64,000 bases of DNA, from assembly GCF_000023285.1 (NCBI RefSeq), contig NC_013162.1:1342501-1406500 (forward strand), in the 5' to 3' direction. This document shows, piece after piece, positions 45,952 through 54,683 of this stretch. The stretch's first letter is position 1; each line of letters opens with the position of its first letter. The notes under the pieces are model-generated. The model was not told the origin of the DNA. It was given only the letters and a program-made list of their open reading frames with translations, and ran no database searches. The stretch comes from Capnocytophaga ochracea DSM 7271 (GTDB taxonomy: Bacteria; Bacteroidota; Bacteroidia; Flavobacteriales; Flavobacteriaceae). Position numbers and translations under genes: made by a program.

Positions 45952-46752
45952 ATGAAAAAGCATTTATTTATGATGAGCTTAGTAATAGCTTTTATTAGCT
46001 GTAGCAAGAGTGATGAAGATAAGGTTATAAAAGAAGAAAATCCTAAAATAACAAGTGATACTTTTAGTGCTGTTATTAAAGATGGGTTTACAGGAGAAAA
46101 TGGAGAAGACCTTATTTTGTACAAAAATCTTAAAAATATAGTAGTAGGGGATTACATTCCTTATGATATTACTATTAAAGATGAAGATAGCGCTAATACA
46201 AAATATATACTTACCCCTACAAGAATAGGAGAGAAGAATCATCAGTATTTCCAAATAGATTACGATGTTTATTTGGACAATGACAAAGGGGAAAAAGTAA
46301 GAGTAAACGCTATAACGTTTGACAAGATAGGGAAGCATAGGTTTTATATCAAACCGTTAGTGCCTGGAACTTTTAAATTATCTTTTGTTTTGCAAAGAGA
46401 GCAGAATGGGCAAAAAGTACAGGATATCAAGTTTCCTACACTTAATTTTAATGTTGTAAAGATAACTGTATATAAAACTCAAATTTTTATAGGACTTTAT
46501 GAAGTTCGTTTTTATATCGAAGATGGAGAAAATGAAACTGATATTTATCTATCTCCAGATCCTTCTGTTAAACAAACATTTGTGTCAAAATATAATGATA
46601 TGACATATACAGGAGATTTTAATGTAAAGGAATTTTGTAAAGTTGGTTATTATTCCTCAACAATAAAAACTATTACCTCTATTACAATTATTCAAAAAAG
46701 AGAAGGAGAAGAGGAATACCGTATAGAATATTATAATATACCTATACCGTAA
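45952..46752 (+). CDS. Tandem lipoprotein family, copy 3, function unknown
   Basis: The 266-residue lipoprotein (lipobox FISC, then SKSDEDK) is the intact close relative of the pseudogene at 43655 and a more distant one of copy 2. It shares SDTFSAVIKDGFTGENGED, NIVVGDYIPYDITIKDED, the FYIKPLVPGTFKLSFVLQ strand and ENETDIYLSP. It has its own promoter and is 32 nt upstream of the cytolysin-like gene, so the two are probably co-transcribed. A surface position is suggested by the acidic residues after the cysteine. A role as partner of the cytolysin-like protein is inferred from position only. Confidence 0.85.
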   Translation: MKKHLFMMSLVIAFISCSKSDEDKVIKEENPKITSDTFSAVIKDGFTGENGEDLILYKNLKNIVVGDYIPYDITIKDEDSANTKYILTPTRIGEKNHQYFQIDYDVYLDNDKGEKVRVNAITFDKIGKHRFYIKPLVPGTFKLSFVLQREQNGQKVQDIKFPTLNFNVVKITVYKTQIFIGLYEVRFYIEDGENETDIYLSPDPSVKQTFVSKYNDMTYTGDFNVKEFCKVGYYSSTIKTITSITIIQKREGEEEYRIEYYNIPIP

Positions 46753-46784
46753 ATAAAGAATACAAATTTAAAAAATAGACGAAT

Positions 46785-47897
46785 ATGAAATTATTAAATT
46801 TAAAATCTGTAAGCTTCATAGCAGTAGCTATGTGTGTGTTATCTTGTAATAAAGATGAGAGTTTTTCAGATCGGCTTGCTGGTTTGAAATCAGTAACGTT
46901 TCCTGAGCAAGGCGAACAAGTGATAGCCTCTAAGGAAACAGGTAGGTTAATAGGCAACAAGAATGAGGTGATTGAAACCGTTAAAGTGCAACAGACCTTA
47001 GATCCTGTTCAGATAGTAGATGCTAGTAACCTCGAAGTGATCTACCCAGGTAGTGTGTTGAATGGGGAAGCCTTTTTAGAAGGAGAGTATACCAATTTGA
47101 AAATTAACAATCCAAAAGAAATTACGCTCTCAACAACCTTAAAAGGCTCAGGTGCTACAGTAAAAGCAACAGCTATTCCTACTCCCAGTGATGTAAGAGA
47201 AAAAGTAAATAAGTTGGTAAGCCAAAAAGCTGAAAATGTAGACTATAAGAATGTTGCATCATATATGTCTTATGTTTCTAATGAAGTAACAACTCAAGAA
47301 AGTTTTTGTAAAACCTTAGGAATTCACGTAAAAGTAGAAGTGCTTAAAGGATTGGCAAAAGGTAGTTTTGGTTATGAGCAAAAAGAACTCAATATTAATA
47401 CTAAAAAACATATATTAATAAAAGTACGCCAACTGTTTTACAATGTATCTATTGATCCTAAATCGGCTAACGAATGGGGAGATATCCAAATCATAGGTAA
47501 TTATGAGCCTGTATATATTAGTAGTGTAGATTATGGGCGTGTAGCTACTCTATTAGTTGAAACTGACGAAAGTATTTCAGAAGTTACAAAGAAAATAGAA
47601 GCAAGTATCAGTGTGGGGCTTGCTAAAGTAGGATTAACGGCAAGTGCGAGTAGTCTTGAAGAACAGAGGAACTATTTTAAGAAAAGCAATATAGTAATAT
47701 TACTTGCAGGAGGGCCTCTATCAAGTGCTAAATCAGTAAGAGACTACGATAGCTTTGTAGACTTTTTACTAAAGCCTAATTCGGAAAGTTTAGTAAAAGG
47801 AGCTGTACCCATTGGTTATAAAGTACGTTCTTTAAAAGACAATCGCGAAGTAACTGTACGTACTATGTTTACAGAACAACGTTTTAACTACAAATAA
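46785..47897 (+). CDS. Cholesterol-dependent-cytolysin-like lipoprotein lacking domain 4
   Basis: The 370-residue protein has lipobox VLSC (Cys21) followed by NKDE, like Capnocytophaga-type surface-export signals. Hallmarks of thiol-activated cytolysins are in order: NLEVIYPGS (83-90), TPSDVREKVNKLV (about 133-145), VRQLFYNVSIDP (214-225), EPVYISSVDYGR (241-252), LLVETDES (256-263), ILLAGGPLSSAK (305-316) and PIGYKVRSLKDN (342-353). It stops there, where classic cytolysins go on to domain 4 with the Trp-rich undecapeptide. So D1-D3 are present and the cholesterol-binding domain is missing. It may form pores with a partner or another receptor, which is inferred. Confidence 0.85.
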   Translation: MKLLNLKSVSFIAVAMCVLSCNKDESFSDRLAGLKSVTFPEQGEQVIASKETGRLIGNKNEVIETVKVQQTLDPVQIVDASNLEVIYPGSVLNGEAFLEGEYTNLKINNPKEITLSTTLKGSGATVKATAIPTPSDVREKVNKLVSQKAENVDYKNVASYMSYVSNEVTTQESFCKTLGIHVKVEVLKGLAKGSFGYEQKELNINTKKHILIKVRQLFYNVSIDPKSANEWGDIQIIGNYEPVYISSVDYGRVATLLVETDESISEVTKKIEASISVGLAKVGLTASASSLEEQRNYFKKSNIVILLAGGPLSSAKSVRDYDSFVDFLLKPNSESLVKGAVPIGYKVRSLKDNREVTVRTMFTEQRFNYK

Positions 47898-47905
47898 GAA
47901 TAGCT

Positions 47906-48624
47906 ATGAGAAATATTTTATATTATCTGCCTTTTTACTCTTTGCTTGTAAGGATAAAGATAACGGCAATAGTATCCCCTCTTCTGATTATGAATTAAGT
48001 CCTGATGGGCTTACTTTAGTAAAATGGAAAAATGAGAATACAACAGCTGTAGATATGCAAGCTGATCCTGTTCTTAGTAAGGTGCAAGTCATAGGAGAAA
48101 AGGCTTTCTATATACATAAAAATATAGTAAGTATCACACTTCCTACCAATTTAAAGAGTATAGAAAAAGAAGCATTTTGGTATACTAAAATAACGAGTAT
48201 TACTATCCCCACAGGTGTACAGGTAATAAAAGAATTTGCTTTTGGGTCATCATCACTCACCTCTGTTCAGTTTTCAGAAGGGCTTATCTCTATCGACAAG
48301 GGGGCTTTCTATAGTTGTGAGATCCTTTCTCTTAAATTTCCTGAAAGTCTACAAGCTATTGGTGAAAGTGCTTTTTGGGGTAACAGAAGTCTTATCTCAA
48401 TTACAATCCCTAAAGGGGTACAAAATATAGGAACAGAATCCTTTTTTGCTTGTAGTAAATTAACTTCAGCTATCTTTAAAGGAATGAATCCTCCAAAGGT
48501 TAAATGGCCTTTTAATCCTATTGATTCAATAACTCATATTTATGTACCTAAAGGGAGATTAGAGGTGTATAAAAACGATGAGGGATTTAAGCGTTACACT
48601 AATATCATTTCAGAAGAGGAATAA
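47906..48624 (+). pseudogene. Leucine-rich-repeat (BspA-type) lipoprotein with frameshift at codon 2
   Basis: The only start codon with good spacing after the cytolysin gene is the ATG at 47906, but the coding frame is shifted by one base: it reads EKYFILSAFLLFAC-KDKDNG (a lipoprotein signal), then SSDYELSPDGLTLVKW and on without stop to 48624. Loss of one base just after ATG explains it. From 48055 an ATG in the good frame gives 189 residues without a signal. LRR_5-type repeats are visible (IGEKAFYIHKNIVSITLP, IEKEAFWYTKITSITIP, IGESAFWGNRSLISITIP). Such proteins bind host surfaces or partners. A sequencing error or phase switch are alternatives. Confidence 0.75.
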
Positions 48625-48645
48625 TATAATTTTGTAAAACTATAT

Positions 48646-48682
48646 AAAAAGAGACGAATACTATTCTATTTGTCTCTTTTTT
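48646..48682 (+). terminator. Intrinsic terminator of the lipoprotein island
   Basis: AAAAAGAGACGAATA pairs with TATTTGTCTCTTTTT (one G-T pair), ending in a T-run. Confidence 0.9.
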
Positions 48683-48699
48683 ATTACCCAATCGACAAA

Positions 48700-48730
48700 T
48701 TTGGTAATTCACAAATTATTCGTACCTTTG
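48700..48730 (+). promoter_or_regulatory. Promoter of recF, with a very short leader
   Basis: TTTG (48700-48703), 19-nt spacer, TACCTTTG (48723-48730). The recF ATG at 48740 is only 9 nt beyond the -7 box, so the mRNA would be almost leaderless. Confidence 0.8.
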
Positions 48731-48739
48731 CACTAACAA

Positions 48740-49861
48740 ATGATGTTTCTCAAACAAATATCGGTCGTAAACTACAAGAACATACTCTCACAAGCGTATG
48801 CCTTTAGCCCTACTATCAACTGTTTTGTAGGAGATAATGGTGTAGGGAAAACGAATCTGCTTGATGCTATTTATCACTTAGGTATGGCAAAGAGCTACTT
48901 TACTACTTCGGCAGTGCAGAACGTACGCCACGGCGAGGAGTTTTATCTTATAGAAGGACAGTTTCGGCAAGAAGAACGTGAAGAACAGATAGTGTGTAGC
49001 CTTAAAAAAGGACAGAAGAAAGTGATGAAACATAACGGTAAAGCCTATGAACGTCTGGCTGACCATATAGGTAAATACCCTATGGTGCTCATTTCACCTT
49101 CCGACCGCGACTTGATAGTAGAAGGTAGTGAAACACGTCGTAAGTTTTTGGATAGTGTGATTTCGCAAACTGATAGGGCTTACTTAGAACTGCTCTTGCG
49201 CTACAATCGCACGCTCTTGCAACGCAATACGTTACTGAAACAAATGACAGAAGGAGGCGTTTTCTCTTTAGAGACTTTGCACATTTACGACGAGCAGTTG
49301 GCACCCTTAGGACAACACATTTATGAGAAACGGCGAACTTTTATGGAAGAGTTTTTGCCTATCTTTAGCGAGCAGTACGCGTATATTTCGGGGGGTAAGG
49401 AACGAGTGAGTTTGCATTACGACAGTAGTTTGCACCAAAGTGATTTGGCTACCCAGCTTGTCGAAAATACTGAGCGAGACCGCAGTGCGCAATACACTAC
49501 CGCAGGTATTCACAAGGACGATTTGCTTTTTGAGATTGAGGGCTACCCGATGAAGAAGTATGGCAGTCAGGGGCAACAGAAGTCGTTTTTGATAGCCTTA
49601 AAGCTATCGCAGTTTGAAGTGTTGAAGCAATCGTTAGGGATTACGCCCATAGTGCTTTTAGATGATATTTTTGATAAGCTCGACGATACTCGCGTAACGC
49701 AGTTGGTGCAGTTGGTTACTCAAAAACATTTCGGACAGCTTTTTATTACCGATACTCATCCGCAACGCACCGAAGATGTAGTAAAGCAAACGGGACTGGC
49801 GTATGAGATGATTCAAATAGGTGCGAGCCGCACGGGCAGTAAGAGCCATAAGAGCAGATAA
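48740..49861 (+). CDS. recF: DNA replication and repair protein RecF
   Basis: The 373-residue SMC-like ATPase loads RecA at gaps with RecO and RecR. It has Walker A GDNGVGKTNLLDAI (residues about 31-44), the signature YGSQGQQKSFLIALKLSQ, and Walker B TPIVLLDDIFDKLDD, followed by the D-loop region. Two ATG codons (48740 and 48743) are possible starts. A copy of its 3' end lies inside the lipoprotein island. recF is not next to dnaA/dnaN here, as is common in this phylum. Confidence 0.98.
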   Translation: MMFLKQISVVNYKNILSQAYAFSPTINCFVGDNGVGKTNLLDAIYHLGMAKSYFTTSAVQNVRHGEEFYLIEGQFRQEEREEQIVCSLKKGQKKVMKHNGKAYERLADHIGKYPMVLISPSDRDLIVEGSETRRKFLDSVISQTDRAYLELLLRYNRTLLQRNTLLKQMTEGGVFSLETLHIYDEQLAPLGQHIYEKRRTFMEEFLPIFSEQYAYISGGKERVSLHYDSSLHQSDLATQLVENTERDRSAQYTTAGIHKDDLLFEIEGYPMKKYGSQGQQKSFLIALKLSQFEVLKQSLGITPIVLLDDIFDKLDDTRVTQLVQLVTQKHFGQLFITDTHPQRTEDVVKQTGLAYEMIQIGASRTGSKSHKSR

Positions 49862-49932
49862 GAGGTAAGAGATAAAAGGTAAATGAGATGTGAAAGTGAC
49901 TTTTACAGATATTAATTGTTAATTAAAATAAT

Positions 49933-50151
49933 ATGTGTTTATTAGTGTATCCTAAGAATGAAATACAAAAAGCTGAATTGACCTCTTTGTTTGAAAAAAT
50001 GGGAGTGGAATTTGAGTATGAACAATCTTTTTTATCTGATTCTCTTAAAAAAGAGTTGGATAGAAGAGTTATAGAGATAAAAGAGAACCCTTCTATTGGA
50101 ATTCCTTTTGAAGAAGTAAAGAAGAAAATATCAGAGAAGTATGTCATTTAG
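49933..50151 (+). CDS. Probable antitoxin of a ParE-type pair
   Basis: The 72-residue protein (MCLLVYPKNEIQKAELTSLF) is short and highly charged, with the pattern of antitoxins that lie before ParE-type toxins (N-terminal beta/helix part, then IGIPFEEVKKKI at the end). I do not recognise the exact family. Its 3' end overlaps the toxin start by 11 nt, which is the usual arrangement for coupled synthesis. Confidence 0.7.
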   Translation: MCLLVYPKNEIQKAELTSLFEKMGVEFEYEQSFLSDSLKKELDRRVIEIKENPSIGIPFEEVKKKISEKYVI

Positions 50152-50464
50152 TTTAATTTTCCACCCCAGAGCAGAAAAAGAGTTAAATGATGTTATAGAT
50201 TATTACAATGTTTTTAGAGAAAATTTAGGTCTCGAAGCATATAATGAAATAGTAGATTATATAGAAACATTAAAAGACTTTCCCTTTCTTGCTCCAAAGA
50301 AATATGAAGAGGTTCGTATTTTCTTTACTAAAAGATTCCACTTTGGAATTCATTATATTGTTTTGGAAGAATTGTCAGAAGTGATTATCATAGCCATTAT
50401 TAACACCAAACAACAAATAAAAGAACACCAAATATTCAATAGAATTTCTGGTATAAAAGACTGA
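50141..50464 (+). CDS. RelE/ParE-superfamily toxin
   Basis: The 107-residue protein has the superfamily layout: LIFHPRAEKELNDVIDYYN (helical hairpin), DFPFLAPKKYEEVRIFFTKRF and FGIHYIVLEELSEVIIIAII strands. ParE members poison gyrase and RelE members cut mRNA; the lack of a clear C-terminal His/Tyr catalytic pair favours the ParE type, though this is not certain. The antitoxin gene overlaps upstream. Confidence 0.85.
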   Translation: MSFSLIFHPRAEKELNDVIDYYNVFRENLGLEAYNEIVDYIETLKDFPFLAPKKYEEVRIFFTKRFHFGIHYIVLEELSEVIIIAIINTKQQIKEHQIFNRISGIKD

Positions 50465-50525
50465 TTATAATTGGAGGTAACTATCAAGATATAAGTAATT
50501 AAGAAAAATTATATAAATACATAAG

Positions 50526-53015
50526 ATGAAACCCAACAAGAAGAAAACACCCAGCAAGAATCCTATTAAACCTACCCCCACAGTGAGTGAGGAAGGGAAT
50601 TCGAGTATGAAGCTTTTGGCGAGTGTCTTGCTCATTGCCTATGGCTATGTAACGGTACTTACCCCTAACTGGATGGCATTCGACTCCAATGCTACAAAGT
50701 TTTACACCTTTGCTATTCTGAACTTGATAGTAGTAGGGCTTGTGTTTTTTATTAAAGAATTCAGAGAACGCACACAATTACTGTTTGGCTTTTTTACCAA
50801 TAAAATAGGGATTGCTTACTGCCTGATAATGGTATTGGCATTGTTCTCGTTTACCAAAGCTATTGATATAGAAGAAGCGATTTTGCACTTCTTTAAGATA
50901 TTTACAGCTTTCTCAGCTGCTTGGATGGTATCGGCTTTGGTAATTTACAACAAAAAGAGTTTAGTACATTTGGCAGTTGCGATGACAATTCTTTTGTGTT
51001 ATGACTTTTTGGTAACCCTCGACGGGGTAAAAGGCATCATCAAGGCTATTAGTGCCGATTACAATATCAAAGGCTCGTATTCTAACAAGAATATTTTGGC
51101 TTCGGCTATGTTTATTAAGATACCTTTTGCTATCTGGTTGTTTTATTTTCAGAAAAACACCTTGCGTATCATCGGAGGGATAGGTGTTTTAGTCGGTACT
51201 TTGGCAATCTTCTTTATGAGTACCCGTGCTTTCTATTTAGCAACTATTCTTACAACGCTTATCTTCATCACGTATGGTGCTATCGACTATTTTATCTTAA
51301 AACGCCGTGAAACGGGCGTAAAAGTACTGATGCACGTAGGCTTGGTAGTTCTTGCTTTTGGTATTTTCTCGTTTGTACAGAACTATCTCTACCCTCAACA
51401 AGTGCGACAAAGCACCAGTTTCGGGGCTCGTTTAGCTGAGGTAGCTAACCAAGAGAATACCAGTAACAACTTGCGTAAAACTGCTTGGGTGATTACCACT
51501 ACTGATATGATTCCGAATGACCCACTGTTGGGTGTAGGCATTGGTAACTGGAAGGTACGCTTCTTACAGTATGAGAATTCTTATAGTCCGCATTATATTT
51601 ATATGTATAAGAACCATAACGACTTTTTGGAGCTCACCGCCGAAGCGGGAATCTTTGCAGGGTTGGCGTTCTTGGCTATTTTCCTCTTGGCAGCTTATTA
51701 TTTCCTAAGAGGCACTTATAAAAACAAGAATCCTGAGCAAGAACAGTGGTTTTTCTTACCATTGTTTGGTCTCTTTGCTTATTCGTTCGATGCGTTCTTT
51801 AACTTTCCTCAAGACCGTCCCGAAATTCAAGCCCTCTTTGGTATTTATGTAGGGATAGCAGTAGGCTTAGCAGTATTGTATTTCAGTAAGAAAAAAGGAG
51901 AAGAGCGCAAATTGCCAATGAGTGTTGTAGGTTTTATAGGAGCAGTAGCCCTGGTGGCAATGGTTTTGAATGTAGTAGTAGAGCGTATGTACTTTGATTC
52001 TTCTAAAATACAACGTATGGTAAAAGAAGAGCAACAAGGGGTGCGTCCTACTAAATCACCTTCGGATTACCTGATACGCAACTATCCTCGTATTCCAAAT
52101 CTCACGGCAGTGGCTGAGCCCGTGGATGTAGAAAAGGCGCGCTACTTGATAGACGAAAAGAAATTCGATGAGGCACGTAAAGTATTGGCTTCCATTCATT
52201 ACCACCCTTATGATGCGCGCCCTGAGTATTTTACTGCTGTATCATACTTTATGGAAGAGAACAAAAACAACGATAGTATTTATAAATATGCTCATAAAGC
52301 CCGAATGATAAAGCCAAATTTCTTCGGTAACCTAAATTTAGAGACCTTTGCGCTGAACAATATGGGTAAAGAACAAGAATCGATTCACTTGCTCAAACAG
52401 TATTTAGGCTTGGAGAAAGACAGTGTGCAGAAACCACAACCTAAGTGGAAAACTATACTGAAAAACCGTTTCCACGTAGATGTAGATAGAGACGCTCTTC
52501 GCGGTAATCGCAGTGAGGTACAAGCGTGGAACTCTTTGGCTTATCTGCAAGAGAAAAATAACTTAATAGCTGATGCTCGTGCTACCTTAGATAGTGCCAT
52601 TGTGTATTTGCCCGATAATAAAGATATAATTAATAACCGCAACAAGATTATCTCGCGTATGCAGGTAGAACAGTTTGCCCCTCTTTACACTCAGGCAATG
52701 CAACTCTATTTGCAGCAACGTTATGCTGAAGCAATTCCTATATTTACGAAGTTCTTGGAGAAAGTACCTGCTCATATAGACGGGCTCAGGTATCGTGCTA
52801 TTAGTTACTACAACACGCAGCAATACCAAAAGGCTATTAATGATATGGCTGAAATGGAGAGCTTAGGAGTGCCCGTAGATGCTGTACTGAATAATTATCG
52901 CGCCTCTTGCTACTATATGTTGGGCGACAAAGCAAACGCCAAAGTCTTTTTCCAAAAAGCCGCTAGCGAGGGCAATGCCGATGCTCAACGCAACTTAAAT
53001 ACCCTCAGTTTTTAA
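50526..53015 (+). CDS. O-antigen ligase/polymerase-like membrane protein with C-terminal TPR repeats
   Basis: The 829-residue protein has a Lys/Pro-rich N-terminus (1-25), about a dozen membrane helices (about 28-475), the Wzy/WaaL-type loop with DPLLGVGIGNWKVRF and NHNDFLELTAEAGIFAG (the His is the likely key residue), then a soluble region (about 500-829) with TPR units such as IPIFTKFLEKVPAHIDGLRYRAI and YMLGDKANAKVFF. Relatives ligate glycan to lipid A core or to proteins. No other glycan genes are beside it, so the acceptor is unknown. pyrR begins 5 nt after it. Confidence 0.85.
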   Translation: MKPNKKKTPSKNPIKPTPTVSEEGNSSMKLLASVLLIAYGYVTVLTPNWMAFDSNATKFYTFAILNLIVVGLVFFIKEFRERTQLLFGFFTNKIGIAYCLIMVLALFSFTKAIDIEEAILHFFKIFTAFSAAWMVSALVIYNKKSLVHLAVAMTILLCYDFLVTLDGVKGIIKAISADYNIKGSYSNKNILASAMFIKIPFAIWLFYFQKNTLRIIGGIGVLVGTLAIFFMSTRAFYLATILTTLIFITYGAIDYFILKRRETGVKVLMHVGLVVLAFGIFSFVQNYLYPQQVRQSTSFGARLAEVANQENTSNNLRKTAWVITTTDMIPNDPLLGVGIGNWKVRFLQYENSYSPHYIYMYKNHNDFLELTAEAGIFAGLAFLAIFLLAAYYFLRGTYKNKNPEQEQWFFLPLFGLFAYSFDAFFNFPQDRPEIQALFGIYVGIAVGLAVLYFSKKKGEERKLPMSVVGFIGAVALVAMVLNVVVERMYFDSSKIQRMVKEEQQGVRPTKSPSDYLIRNYPRIPNLTAVAEPVDVEKARYLIDEKKFDEARKVLASIHYHPYDARPEYFTAVSYFMEENKNNDSIYKYAHKARMIKPNFFGNLNLETFALNNMGKEQESIHLLKQYLGLEKDSVQKPQPKWKTILKNRFHVDVDRDALRGNRSEVQAWNSLAYLQEKNNLIADARATLDSAIVYLPDNKDIINNRNKIISRMQVEQFAPLYTQAMQLYLQQRYAEAIPIFTKFLEKVPAHIDGLRYRAISYYNTQQYQKAINDMAEMESLGVPVDAVLNNYRASCYYMLGDKANAKVFFQKAASEGNADAQRNLNTLSF

Positions 53016-53020
53016 GTCAA

Positions 53021-53581
53021 ATGAATACCTATACAAAACAAATCCTCTGCGAGAAGGAACTCCAAGTAATGCTACACCGCCTCGCTTGTGAGCTGATAGA
53101 AAACCATAACGATTTCTCGAATACGGTTTTTATCGGTATCCAGCCCCGTGGCACTTATTTAGCTGAGCGATTGGTAGAACTACTTACTAACGAATACCAC
53201 ATTGCTGATATTCCATTAGGCTTATTGGATATTACTTTCTTTCGCGACGATTTTAGGCGCACAAGTAGACCTCTTGAAGCCAACTCTACTGCTGTCGACT
53301 TTATCGTCGAAAACAAGAGAGTGGTATTTATAGACGATGTGCTCTACACAGGGCGCAGTATTCGCGCTGCTCTCAGTGCCATACAGAGCTTCGGGCGCCC
53401 TTCTGAAATAGAGCTCTTAGTGCTTATTGATAGGCGTTTTAGTCGTCATCTCCCCATACAACCCGATTACAACGGTAAGCAAGTAGACGCTATCAATAAT
53501 GAACGTGTGGTAGTACACTGGAAACAAAACGACGGAAAAGACTCAGTAGAGGTAATAAGTAAAGTCGGTGAGCTGGCGTAG
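53021..53581 (+). CDS. pyrR: Bifunctional pyrimidine operon regulator / uracil phosphoribosyltransferase PyrR
   Basis: The 186-residue type I phosphoribosyltransferase has the PRPP loop VVFIDDVLYTGRSIRAAL, IQPRGTYLAERL, and LDITFFRDDFRR, as in PyrR. In Firmicutes PyrR binds pyr mRNA; in Bacteroidota it often precedes pyrB, but here it is followed by an unrelated membrane protein, so its regulatory role is open. It starts 5 nt after the ligase-like gene. Confidence 0.93.
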   Translation: MNTYTKQILCEKELQVMLHRLACELIENHNDFSNTVFIGIQPRGTYLAERLVELLTNEYHIADIPLGLLDITFFRDDFRRTSRPLEANSTAVDFIVENKRVVFIDDVLYTGRSIRAALSAIQSFGRPSEIELLVLIDRRFSRHLPIQPDYNGKQVDAINNERVVVHWKQNDGKDSVEVISKVGELA

Positions 53582-53616
53582 CTGAGAATGTAAGTAAGAG
53601 ATAAGGGATATGTGAT

Positions 53617-54303
53617 ATGGTAATAGCAATTCTTACAGTCTTTATAATGCTGAACGTAGTGCTGAAACTCAGTTTTTGGAAACTGTGGCAACAGGCGTTA
53701 TTTGCAGCTGTTTGTTTCTTGTTTGTATGGTTGGCTACTGATTTTGCCTCAGAGCAGTCACAAGTTACCCTCCAAACAATGCTCAGCAACCCCAAAGTAC
53801 TTGGCAATATCACCGTACTACTCACCGTAGAGACTGCTGTGTGTATGGCGTATTGTTTTACTTCACTACGGACGCTTTTCAAAGGTAAAGAAAGTCGCTG
53901 GCATAAAGTTTTGCAGTGGTATCCTAACCTGCTTATTTTTCCTGCATTGTTCTATGTGCTCACTCAAGCCATCTTTTATTATACAGGGGTATCGTTTGAG
54001 CATATTGCCTTTTGGATAGGTGCGAGCGTGGTAGTTTTCATAATATTAGGTTCTTGGGGTCTTCAAAAGCTGTTACCCGAGAAAGACCTGCGCTTAGAAC
54101 TACACTTTTTGGTGAGTTTGCTTATCACTCTCTTAGGACTTATAGGTACTGCTAACGGACAAATACTCTACGTTCCCAAAAGTGAACCTATCAATTTAAA
54201 AGTATTGGGAGGTATATTTACTTTCTTTATAGCCTTGTTTGGCATAGGCTTTGGATTTAGTAAATTGTATTGGTTCTTACGCCAAAGAAAACAAAAGAAT
54301 TAA
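53617..54303 (+). CDS. Integral membrane protein of unknown function
   Basis: The 228-residue protein has about six hydrophobic segments (near 3-20, 25-42, 62-82, 100-120, 125-150, 155-175, 190-215). There is no motif I recognise. It lies between pyrR and a SPOR-domain gene (10 nt downstream), probably in the same operon. Confidence 0.75.
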   Translation: MVIAILTVFIMLNVVLKLSFWKLWQQALFAAVCFLFVWLATDFASEQSQVTLQTMLSNPKVLGNITVLLTVETAVCMAYCFTSLRTLFKGKESRWHKVLQWYPNLLIFPALFYVLTQAIFYYTGVSFEHIAFWIGASVVVFIILGSWGLQKLLPEKDLRLELHFLVSLLITLLGLIGTANGQILYVPKSEPINLKVLGGIFTFFIALFGIGFGFSKLYWFLRQRKQKN

Positions 54304-54313
54304 ATTTATATCG

Positions 54314-54664
54314 ATGATGAAAAACATATTTATAGCTGGAATACTATTGCTTACAAGCGCATCCTATGCACAAATAACTATTAGTCAGGAAAAGAATATA
54401 GCCGATGCTATGGAACTCAAAAAGGAAATAGCTCGTACCGAGAGTGCTTTCCAAGTACAAATCTATAATGGCAATATCACCGAAGCTAATAAAGTAATGC
54501 TCGATGCCAAAAGCAAATACAAACAATACCCTGTTTTGCTCACTTTTGAGTCGCCTAACTACAAAGTGCGCCTTGGTAGTTTCCGTACGCGTTTAGAGGC
54601 TGAGAAGAAACTTGTAGAGATTAAAAAATCTTATCCTGCATCCTTTGTAATAGGCTTAAAATAA
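54314..54664 (+). CDS. Small secreted SPOR-domain-like protein
   Basis: The product is 116 residues from the ATG pair at 54314/54317 (MMKNIFIAGILLLTSASYAQ, a cleavable signal peptide); an in-frame start at 54251 would add 21 residues overlapping the previous gene and is rejected. The C-terminal half (AFQVQIYNG ... YKVRLGSFRTRLEAEKKL and IKKSYPASFVIGLK) has the SPOR pattern, which binds glycan strands lacking stem peptides at the division site. It is followed by a histidine kinase gene after 19 nt. Confidence 0.85.
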   Translation: MMKNIFIAGILLLTSASYAQITISQEKNIADAMELKKEIARTESAFQVQIYNGNITEANKVMLDAKSKYKQYPVLLTFESPNYKVRLGSFRTRLEAEKKLVEIKKSYPASFVIGLK

Positions 54665-54683
54665 TCCATAATAAGGGGACACT

